Assembly: GCA_902788505.1 (NCBI GenBank)
Contig: CADAKH010000019.1
Coordinates: 2,791-58,270 of the forward strand
Source: Oscillospiraceae bacterium
GTDB taxonomy: Bacteria; Bacillota; Clostridia; Saccharofermentanales; Saccharofermentanaceae
Length of the DNA stretch: 55,480 bases
Direction: 5' to 3'
This document shows positions 49,114-55,480 of the stretch, piece after piece; the stretch's first letter is position 1; each line of letters begins with the position of its first letter. The notes below the pieces were generated by a model that saw nothing but the letters and a program-made list of their open reading frames with translations, ran no database searches and had not been told where the DNA came from. The position numbers and the translations under genes were made by a program.

Positions 49114-50547
49114 TTGATTGATTTTATTGACGTAGAGAAAACATACAAATCGGGTGTTGAGGCTCTCAGGGGTGTCAATTTCACGATTGAAGACGGCGAA
49201 TTTGTTTTTATCATAGGCAAATCGGGATCAGGTAAGTCGACTCTTCTTAAATGCATAACATGTGAAGAGACTCCGACTTCAGGCAAAGTAACAATAGACA
49301 ATTTTGATATCTCTCATATGAGCCGTGCGCTCGTACCTGTATTGCGCCGTAAGATCGGCATGATCTATCAGGATTTCCGTTTGATCGAGACCAAGACGGT
49401 TGCGGAAAATGTTGCATTTGCTGGTGAGATCGTCGGTGTACCAAAGCAGAGTCTGATGAATACGGTTCAGATCTGCTTATCCGTAGTAGGACTTAAAGAT
49501 AAGGCTGACTGCTATCCGCAGGAATTATCCGGCGGTGAGCAGCAGAGAGTTGCCATTGCGAGAGCCATGGTCAACAACCCGAGCCTTATTGTTGCAGACG
49601 AGCCTACGGGCAACCTTGACCCTGAGACATCCGAAGCCATTATGGCAATGCTCTTGGAGATCAACAGAAACGGCGGAACCACAGTAATCATCTGCACTCA
49701 CGACAGCGCGATGGTTGACCGTATGAAGCAGCGCGTTATCGAGATCGAAGACGGTCTTATCGCAAGAGATGAGAAGAAGAGCGGATACAAAGGTGATCAG
49801 GTAGATCAGGAACAGGGCGTATCCCAGACTTCAAGAACATCCCGGTATGGCAAAGCAGCCGTAGCTTTCGGTGATGACGAGGAATACAGCGACAATTATG
49901 ACGATCCGGATTTCGGAGGTCATGAACAGGCAAATCATTCAAGCGGACTGTTCTTCGGTGATGCCGCAGGTGAGGAAGTTCAGGAAGTGACAGCAGATAA
50001 AGTCATCACACCTGAAGATGTTCCTGTAAACAGAGTTGCCGCACCTGTTTTTGATGATGAACAAGTACAGGATACTCCGGAGGAAGCAATACCGGAAGAA
50101 CCGGTTATCCTGGAAGAGATCATCTCTGAAGAGCCCGTTCAGCAGATACCCGAAGAACCGGTTCAGGAAGAAGCAGTTCAGGCTGAACCCGAGATAATAG
50201 AGATCAATATTCCGGAAGAGAAGAGCGCATTTTCTTTCGGCGATGAGGATAAGAAGGCTGAAAAACCTGCCGAAGAACCTGCAGCTGCATCTGTTGAAGC
50301 ACCTGCAAAAAATACTGTTATCGATGATCCTGACATAACTTCCGAAGACGATCTTTCATTCCCGGGCAAAGAGGCAGCAGACGAATCAAAAGACCTGAAG
50401 CGCGAGCAGAAGCGCAAGGCCCGTGAGGAGAAGCTTGCCCAGAAAGAGGCTAAGCGCAGGGAGAAAATGGATAAGAAGAAAAAGGTGAGAAGCACTGATT
50501 TCACACCGGAGAGTGATATAGATATTTTCCCGGAGGACGATGAATAA
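49114..50547 (+). CDS. ftsE: FtsE division ATPase with long acidic C-terminal tail
   Basis: Residues 1 to about 228 are a complete FtsE: Walker A GKSGSGKST (35-43), Q-loop MIYQDFRLIETKTV, signature ELSGGEQQRVAIARAMV, Walker B LIVADEPTGNLDP, H-loop ICTHDS. Normal FtsE stops there. Here about 250 residues follow: Gly/Asp/Phe islands (AVAFGDDEE, GLFFGDAAG, FSFGDEDK), Glu/Pro-rich repeats (IPEEPV) and a Lys/Arg/Glu helix (REQKRKAREEKLAQKEAKRR) ending in acidic DIDIFPEDDE. The start is TTG at 49114. Works with FtsX to transmit ATP hydrolysis to a peptidoglycan hydrolase. Stop overlaps ftsX by one base. Confidence 0.93.
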   Translation: MIDFIDVEKTYKSGVEALRGVNFTIEDGEFVFIIGKSGSGKSTLLKCITCEETPTSGKVTIDNFDISHMSRALVPVLRRKIGMIYQDFRLIETKTVAENVAFAGEIVGVPKQSLMNTVQICLSVVGLKDKADCYPQELSGGEQQRVAIARAMVNNPSLIVADEPTGNLDPETSEAIMAMLLEINRNGGTTVIICTHDSAMVDRMKQRVIEIEDGLIARDEKKSGYKGDQVDQEQGVSQTSRTSRYGKAAVAFGDDEEYSDNYDDPDFGGHEQANHSSGLFFGDAAGEEVQEVTADKVITPEDVPVNRVAAPVFDDEQVQDTPEEAIPEEPVILEEIISEEPVQQIPEEPVQEEAVQAEPEIIEINIPEEKSAFSFGDEDKKAEKPAEEPAAASVEAPAKNTVIDDPDITSEDDLSFPGKEAADESKDLKREQKRKAREEKLAQKEAKRREKMDKKKKVRSTDFTPESDIDIFPEDDE

Positions 50548-51443
50548 TGAGCGGCAGAGCTTTTATCAACTCAATCAAGGAAGGCGTCCTCGGAATAATC
50601 AGACATCCGCTTGTAACCATGGCGTCTATAACGACCATCATGATGATGCTTATTATCATGGGTGCCTTCTATATGTTCTCGGTAAATGCGAGAAGGATCA
50701 TGACAAAACTCTCGCAAAGACCGCCAATAGAAGTTTACATGACACTTCAGTGCTCGGAAGAAGAAAGGAATTTCGTATCTTCCAAGCTTGCCGAGAATCC
50801 GAACATAATCGAATACACGATGGCATCTCCTGAGGAGAACTACATGAGCTTCAAGGAGAATCTCGGATCATCATCTTCTATCCTTGATGATTTCGATTAC
50901 AACATGTATCTGCCATATACATTCAGCATCAGACTGGAAGATCCTTCGGTCGCAAACACAGTTTGTGCTGAGATTGCAACATATTCCGGCGTTTCCAAGG
51001 TTGCCCAGGAAAGCAGCGTAATGAACTTCCTTACAAGAGCTTCCAGAATAGTAAACATAACGACTGCGGTATCTTTTGTCGTTCTGTTTATAATCGCTCT
51101 CTTCATCATTTCGAACATGGTACGTATCTCGGTTTACTCAAGAGCAAGCGAGATAGAGATCATGAAATTCGTCGGTGCCACGAACAACTACATCAGATTC
51201 CCTTATATTACCGAAGGTGCCATCGTAGGACTGTTCAGTGCACTTGCTTCATGGGCGATAGTTACACTTGTTTATAACCAGGTTTACGGAAAGGCAATGA
51301 GTTCAATTGATCCGACGAGCTTTTATGCGCTTGCCACCACAAGATCTATCATGTGGCATGAACTCGTGATCCTTGTGGTAATGGGACTCATCATTGGAGC
51401 TGTCGGAAGCGGCATTTCAGTACGAAAGTACATCAGGGTGTGA
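50547..51443 (+). CDS. ftsX: FtsX division permease-like protein
   Basis: 298 residues, four membrane helices: MASITTIMMMLIIMGAFYMF, an extracellular domain of about 110 residues, a pair near the middle (SFVVLFIIALFIISNM), and C-terminal helices. Conserved ASEIEIMKFVGATNNYIRFPYITEGAIVGL is the FtsX signature. GGAGG lies 11 nt before the ATG, inside ftsE. Membrane partner of FtsE; its large loop would bind the coiled coil of the following M23 protein. Confidence 0.95.
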   Translation: MSGRAFINSIKEGVLGIIRHPLVTMASITTIMMMLIIMGAFYMFSVNARRIMTKLSQRPPIEVYMTLQCSEEERNFVSSKLAENPNIIEYTMASPEENYMSFKENLGSSSSILDDFDYNMYLPYTFSIRLEDPSVANTVCAEIATYSGVSKVAQESSVMNFLTRASRIVNITTAVSFVVLFIIALFIISNMVRISVYSRASEIEIMKFVGATNNYIRFPYITEGAIVGLFSALASWAIVTLVYNQVYGKAMSSIDPTSFYALATTRSIMWHELVILVVMGLIIGAVGSGISVRKYIRV

Positions 51444-51452
51444 GGATAAGCT

Positions 51453-52730
51453 ATGGAACCTGTTGAGATTTCTTCGATCAGAGAAAAGAGACAGCATCCG
51501 GTCCTTAAGAGACTTGCAATGTTCTTCGTTGCAGTATTCTTCTGCATTCTCTCCACTGCTTCAAGTTCGTGGATGTCCACCAAGGGTGTTCTGGCTGTAG
51601 GCGGTGTGCCCGTTATCCTTCATGAAGTCACCAAGGCTGACATAGAGGATGCGAAAAACAGAAGAGATGAAGCCAGAGCAGAAGCAGAAGCTGCATCGGA
51701 TACCATATCCCAGCTTGAAGATCAGAGATCCGATCTTGAAGGCGAGCTTGCCAAATTGAACGATGCAAGTGAAGCGCAGCGCGAGCAGTATGTGATCATC
51801 TACGGTCAGCTGGAAGCAGCACTTGAAGAAAAGGCAGCTGCTCTGGATGAATATATCGAGGCTCAGGAAAACCTTGAAGCGCAGCAAAAGCTTTTCACAG
51901 ACAGGATCACTGTCATGTTCGAGTATCAGAACAAGTCAACACTTGAAGTGCTTCTTGAATCTGACAGCATCGCCGGTTTCTTTACCAATATGGAACTTAT
52001 CACTTTGATCGCCGATGCGGATGCCCAGGCAGTCGATATGCTCCAGACCGCATTGGACGATGCTGAACTCCAGGCTGAGATAAAGCTTCAGTATGCGGAA
52101 GAGATGCAGGCAATAGCTGATGAGAAGAAGAGACAGCTTGATGAGCTTGAATCACTCATCGGTACTACTGAATCTGCTCTTGATGACATTAATACCGACA
52201 TCGATTCATGGGAACAGAAGGAAGATGAGCTTGAAGCTTATGCAGAATCCCTTGATGATGAGGTAAAGAGACTTCAGCAGGAATACGATCAGCAGCAGAG
52301 AGCAAAGTATACCGGCGGAAAGGCTTTCCGCTGGCCGACCTACTGCACATCCATTACTTCATATTACGGAAACAGAGTTCACCCTGTATACGGTACGACC
52401 AAATTCCATTCGGGAATCGATATCGGTGCCGGTTACGGTGACACGATAATGGCATCATGTTCTGGCACGGTCATCTATGTAACTGAGCCTTACGAAGGCT
52501 GCAACAAGGGCGGTTCGGGATACGGCAACTACTGCATTATCGATCACGGCAACGGTTATTCCACTCTTTACGGACACGCAAGAGATATCTATGTAAGCGA
52601 AGGACAGTGGGTCGAAGCGGGCCAGTCTATAGGTGAAGTAGGAAGCACCGGAACATCAACAGGTGCGCATCTTCACTTCGAAGTCCGTGTCTGGGGCGAG
52701 ACAAAGAATCCTTTGGATTATCTTCCTTAA
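51453..52730 (+). CDS. secreted coiled-coil M23 peptidoglycan endopeptidase
   Basis: 425 residues: N-terminal membrane anchor or signal (LAMFFVAVFFCILSTASSSW), a long Glu/Ala/Gln coiled coil (about 55-285) and a C-terminal M23/LytM domain. Zn ligands sit in FHSGIDIGAGYGD (His, Asp), HGNGYSTLYGHA and HLHFEVRVW. This is the EnvC/PcsB/CwlO-type architecture activated by FtsEX. Ten nt after ftsX, in the same operon. Confidence 0.93.
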   Translation: MEPVEISSIREKRQHPVLKRLAMFFVAVFFCILSTASSSWMSTKGVLAVGGVPVILHEVTKADIEDAKNRRDEARAEAEAASDTISQLEDQRSDLEGELAKLNDASEAQREQYVIIYGQLEAALEEKAAALDEYIEAQENLEAQQKLFTDRITVMFEYQNKSTLEVLLESDSIAGFFTNMELITLIADADAQAVDMLQTALDDAELQAEIKLQYAEEMQAIADEKKRQLDELESLIGTTESALDDINTDIDSWEQKEDELEAYAESLDDEVKRLQQEYDQQQRAKYTGGKAFRWPTYCTSITSYYGNRVHPVYGTTKFHSGIDIGAGYGDTIMASCSGTVIYVTEPYEGCNKGGSGYGNYCIIDHGNGYSTLYGHARDIYVSEGQWVEAGQSIGEVGSTGTSTGAHLHFEVRVWGETKNPLDYLP

Positions 52731-52731
52731 T

Positions 52732-53475
52732 ATGGACGACAGTTTTTACGACATACTCGCATCTCATTACGATGATCTCCAGCTGACAGGTGACACATCC
52801 TCCTGGGGTCCTTATATCCTTGGACTGATCACTGATTATTGCGGGATCGAAGATCCTTCGGTAACCGACCTCGGCTGCGGTACAGGAGTAATAACAAACT
52901 ATCTTGCCTCAAAGGGCATGAATGTAACAGGTGTCGATCTCTCTCCCGATATGCTTGCGATAGCATCTTCCGGAGATGAGACGGGAACGGTCTCATGGAT
53001 CTGCGCTGATATTACTTCATATGAAGGTCCTTCTTGCGGTTGTTTTATCTCGACCATGGACACCATAGGTCACCTGACAGGTGATGATGATCTTGCAAAT
53101 ATGTTTGCTTCCGTAAGTGAACTTCTTGAAGAGGGCGGCGTATTTATCCTGGATACTACGACTGCGCATCACTTTGAAGAGACGCTTGGCAATAATGTAT
53201 TCTATGAAGACTACGAGGATTTCACTCTTCTGTGGGTCAATCATTTCGACAGCGAAAAGAAGATCAACCATGCCGAGCTCACACTTTTTGAGCTTGCGGA
53301 AGACGATCTCTATGAGCGGTATGATGGTGAACTGACCGCAAGATTCTATTCTCCCGAAGAGATCGTATCTTGTGCGGAGAAGGCGGGTCTTAAAAAGCTT
53401 GCTGTTTTCGGTGAGCTGAACAGGGAAGAGCCGAAGCCTTCAGATGAGCGTATATTCTTTGTATTCGGTAAATAA
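52732..53475 (+). CDS. class I SAM-dependent methyltransferase
   Basis: 247-residue Rossmann methyltransferase: SAM motif I VTDLGCGTGVITNYLA, motif II GVDLSPDMLAIA, and FISTMDTIGHLTGDDDLANMF. The C-terminal part (FDSEKKINHAELTLFEL, FYSPEEIVSCAEKAGL) resembles small-molecule methyltransferases of the YqeM/Cyt type. Start at ATG 52732, one base after the M23 stop. Substrate unknown. Confidence 0.88.
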   Translation: MDDSFYDILASHYDDLQLTGDTSSWGPYILGLITDYCGIEDPSVTDLGCGTGVITNYLASKGMNVTGVDLSPDMLAIASSGDETGTVSWICADITSYEGPSCGCFISTMDTIGHLTGDDDLANMFASVSELLEEGGVFILDTTTAHHFEETLGNNVFYEDYEDFTLLWVNHFDSEKKINHAELTLFELAEDDLYERYDGELTARFYSPEEIVSCAEKAGLKKLAVFGELNREEPKPSDERIFFVFGK

Positions 53476-53492
53476 TATTAAAGGTAAGAGAA

Positions 53493-54398
53493 ATGTCAGA
53501 TAACGCATATTTTGTTCCGGGCGCGCCCGAAGATCTCAAAAAAGATCACATTGTAAGAGCAGAAGGTCTTAACGGCCTTGTTAAATGCCTTTGTGTCAGC
53601 ACAAAGACTGTTTGCGAGACTGCAAGAGTCAAGCACCAGATGACACCTGCGGCAACTGCGGCACTTGGACGCTTTATGACGGGATCTCTTCTTATCTCCG
53701 AATCTATGAAGAACGAGTCCGATTCACAGACTACGATAATCAGAGGCGACGGACCGCTGGAAGGCATGACATGTGTTGCCGACTTCGGATTCAAGGTAAG
53801 AGCATATCCGATGGAACCCGTCATTCCGACTGAATACCATAAGCCCGGCAAGATAAATGTCGGGGCGGCAGTAGGCAAGGGTAGCCTTACGGTAATAAGG
53901 GATGTCGGACTGAAAGAACCTTATGTCGGTGTATCCGAACTAGTTTCAGGCGAGATCGCCGAAGATTTTGCATATTATCTTGCCAAGTCCGAGCAGACCA
54001 AGTCGATCGTGTCTCTCGGCGTCCTTCTGGAACACGGTGAAGTCAGTGCTGCAGGCGGACTTATGATCCAGCTCCTTCCGGGTGCCGGCGAAGAGGAGAT
54101 ATCCTATCTCGAGAAAAGAGCTTCCGGATTCCCTGAGATCTCGTTCCTTTTCAAGGAAGGCTTTACGCCTGCACAGATAATCGATCTTTTCATGGGCGAT
54201 CCCGATCTTAAGTATCTTCACGGACAGGAAGTTGAGTTCAAGTGCAACTGCAGCAGGGAGAGAATGCTCTCGGGTCTTGCGGCACTCGGAAAAAGTGACA
54301 TCGAAGAGATCACCAAAGACGGTAAACCCATTGAAACTGTCTGCAGATTCTGCAACAGCAAATATGTTTTTGAGCCTTCGGAACTCAAAAAAGATTAA
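53493..54398 (+). CDS. hslO: redox-regulated chaperone Hsp33
   Basis: 301-residue holdase activated by oxidation. N-terminal substrate domain (LNGLVKCLCVSTKTVCETARVKHQMTPAATAALGRFM) and a C-terminal zinc switch with the CxC-x(n)-CxxC arrangement: FKCNCSRERM and VCRFCNSKYVF. All four Cys present. AAGGTAAGAG before the ATG. Last gene of the division operon region. Confidence 0.96.
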   Translation: MSDNAYFVPGAPEDLKKDHIVRAEGLNGLVKCLCVSTKTVCETARVKHQMTPAATAALGRFMTGSLLISESMKNESDSQTTIIRGDGPLEGMTCVADFGFKVRAYPMEPVIPTEYHKPGKINVGAAVGKGSLTVIRDVGLKEPYVGVSELVSGEIAEDFAYYLAKSEQTKSIVSLGVLLEHGEVSAAGGLMIQLLPGAGEEEISYLEKRASGFPEISFLFKEGFTPAQIIDLFMGDPDLKYLHGQEVEFKCNCSRERMLSGLAALGKSDIEEITKDGKPIETVCRFCNSKYVFEPSELKKD

Positions 54399-54435
54399 AA
54401 ACACATTATATTCAGGCAATTTCTGAAAAAAGTGC

Positions 54436-54464
54436 TTGCAAATCTCAAAACATGATAGTAGAAT
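54436..54464 (+). promoter_or_regulatory. sigma-A promoter of the S10 operon
   Basis: TTGCAA (54436-54441), 17-nt spacer, TAGAAT (54459-54464). The predicted start near 54471 gives a 5' UTR of about 320 nt. Confidence 0.75.
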
Positions 54465-54470
54465 ACCATT

Positions 54471-54720
54471 CGCACGCGTCTATTTAGGGTGTATTTTGCC
54501 CTGAAATTCGAGTGATAAGGCTTTGATAACGGAGATTGCCGCGAGGTGAGGCGCCGGCTGCGCAAAACTCACGAGGCGGGTAACTTCGAAGGAGCCGAAG
54601 GCAGAGGATACGATCCGATGCCGTCTCAGGATCTCATGTCCGGAGAGTTGGAAGCAGTACGTTACTGCCCAGAGAACCAAAGTGCCGCCTTTAGGAGGTA
54701 ACTGGATAGTCTGGGTTTTT
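54471..54720 (+). ncRNA. structured S10 operon leader with attenuator
   Basis: Long GC-rich leader with many complementary stretches (for instance AGGG/CCCT at about 54486-54502 and CTTCG/CGAAG around 54584-54600). It ends in a strong hairpin: CCCAGA (54668-54673) pairs with TCTGGG (54710-54715), with inner CCA/TGG, AGT/ACT and CC/GG pairs, followed by T5. That is a Rho-independent attenuator 72 nt before rpsJ. Such leaders usually bind a ribosomal protein; the ligand is not known here. Confidence 0.65.
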
Positions 54721-54791
54721 GAATGGAAAGCCAAGACACTCCCGACAGGGTTGAGAAAATAAATACAGCTTATAGTAAGGAGGCCAACAAC

Positions 54792-55109
54792 ATGGCAGCA
54801 AAGACAACAATGGTCAGAATTAAGCTCAAGGCTTATGATCACAAGATCCTCGACGAGAGCGCAAAGCTTATCGTAGATGCACTTGCTCGTGACGATGCAA
54901 GCTTCTCCGGTCCTATCCCGCTCCCTACAGAGAAAGAGGTAGTTACGATCCTTCGTTCACCTCACGTTAATAAGGATTCCCGTGAGCAGTTCGAGCAGAG
55001 AACTCACAAGAGAATCATCGACGTCTATACACCGTCTTCCCAGACGATGGATGACATTGGCAAGCTTGACATGCCTGCAGGCGTTTCTATTGAAGTAAAG
55101 ATCAAATAA
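54792..55109 (+). CDS. rpsJ: 30S ribosomal protein uS10
   Basis: 105-residue ribosomal protein S10, also antitermination factor NusE. Conserved [63 protein letters not shown] and [10 protein letters not shown]. First gene of the S10 operon. AAGGAGG 6 nt upstream fixes the start. Confidence 0.98.
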   Translation: MAAKTTMVRIKLKAYDHKILDESAKLIVDALARDDASFSGPIPLPTEKEVVTILRSPHVNKDSREQFEQRTHKRIIDVYTPSSQTMDDIGKLDMPAGVSIEVKIK

Positions 55110-55219
55110 AAACGTTTGTGGCTTAAATCGGTCTTTAAGGATTGCCAAGCCTTAATCACCGAGGTCACGTTCTTCGGAAAACCGCAGAACCAATAACCTA
55201 AATAGGAGGAAAGAACTTT

Positions 55220-55480
55220 ATGACGAAATTCATCATTGGCAGAAAGTCCGGCATGACACAGTTGTTCGATGACAACGGTAACGTTATTCCGGCAACCGTT
55301 ATAAGCTGCGAGCCTATGTACGTGCTCCAGAACAAGACGGTAGAGACTGACGGATACAAGGCCTGCAAAGTAGGTACAGGATCCATCAGAGCAAAGCTTG
55401 TAAACAAGCCTGACGCAGGACAGTTCAAGAAGGCTGACGTTGAGCCTAAGAGAATTATCCGCGAATTCACACCCGACGAG
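55220..55480 (+). CDS. rplC: 50S ribosomal protein uL3, N-terminal part
   Basis: First 87 codons only; the gene runs off the right edge. KFIIGRKSGMTQLFDDNGNVIPATVI is the uL3 N terminus. TAGGAGGAAAG lies upstream of the ATG. 110-nt gap after rpsJ, longer than usual in this operon, without an obvious gene. Confidence 0.97.
   Translation, partial: MTKFIIGRKSGMTQLFDDNGNVIPATVISCEPMYVLQNKTVETDGYKACKVGTGSIRAKLVNKPDAGQFKKADVEPKRIIREFTPDE

Larger units (their letters stand above)
54399..54791 (+). other. S10 operon promoter and leader region
   Basis: 393 nt without a gene between hslO and rpsJ. It holds a promoter, a structured leader, an attenuator hairpin and the rpsJ ribosome binding site AAGGAGG (6 nt before the ATG at 54792). 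Confidence 0.85.

Noticed and set aside
1..55480. tRNA genes, CRISPR arrays, insertion sequences, prophage
   Set aside because: No cloverleaf with CCA-type acceptor, no regular repeat-spacer pattern, no transposase or integrase seen on either strand.

Overview
The window looks like chromosome of an anaerobic Gram-positive Clostridia-type bacterium of moderate GC. Reasons: a six-cysteine SCIFF peptide with its radical SAM maturase (a clostridial hallmark), a Veg homologue, the order SRP RNA-dnaX-ybaB-recR-S4 protein-divIC, indolepyruvate:ferredoxin oxidoreductase, formate-THF ligase, and AGGAGG-type ribosome binding sites throughout. I see no phage, insertion sequence, CRISPR array, rRNA or tRNA. 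The family or genus cannot be fixed from this sequence.

Layout. 1-2755: fragment of a zinc-ribbon gene, a GMP synthetase lacking its glutaminase domain, and pyruvate kinase. 3054-9447: a four-gene operon joining two MalF/MalG-type sugar permeases to an HlyD-like adaptor and a MacB-like extracellular protein, then a transglutaminase-like lipoprotein. 9551-14061: an aryl-pyruvate oxidation operon (iorA, iorB, hotdog thioesterase, paaK-type CoA ligase, tandem ACT protein). 14099-18187: a CDP-glycerol glycerophosphotransferase-like protein and a 924-residue fusion of a YidC/Oxa1-like membrane domain to an LtaS/sulfatase-like ectodomain. 18306-21632 (minus): sodium:solute symporter and acyl-CoA synthetase. 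21785-26624: heterodimeric ABC exporter and a lipoprotein. 26638-30623 (minus): SCIFF maturase, SCIFF peptide, a PLP decarboxylase-fold protein, and a zinc-ribbon protein with a degenerate HD-like domain. 30826-32468: small unknown protein and HI0933-type flavoprotein. 32514-36637 (minus): divIC, S4 protein, recR, ybaB, dnaX, SRP RNA. 36742-39669 (minus): inactive-looking class A beta-lactamase fold protein and fhs. 39957-41363: veg and ispE. 41356-46199 (minus): argC-argB-argD-argF plus a GNAT acetyltransferase. 46676-54398: MsmX/UgpC-type ATPase; CdaR/PucR-type regulator, ftsE with a 250-residue tail, ftsX, M23 hydrolase, methyltransferase, Hsp33. 54436-55480: promoter, structured leader with attenuator, rpsJ and the start of rplC (S10 operon).

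How they fit together. The MsmX/UgpC-type ATPase may power the permease pair at 3054-5260, which has no ATPase beside it. FtsE, FtsX and the coiled-coil M23 hydrolase form a typical division-linked peptidoglycan hydrolysis module. Arginine biosynthesis has a near-consensus sigma-A promoter overlapped by two ARG-box-like operators. The ior/paaK cluster should turn aromatic 2-oxo acids into arylacetyl-CoA with reduction of ferredoxin.

The strongest candidates for something new are the YidC-like/phosphoglycerol-transferase-like fusion, the hybrid permease-HlyD-MacB operon, the FtsE tail, the acetyltransferase in the arginine operon, the beta-lactamase-fold pseudoenzyme and the S10 leader. All functional statements rest on motif recognition by eye; no database search was run.
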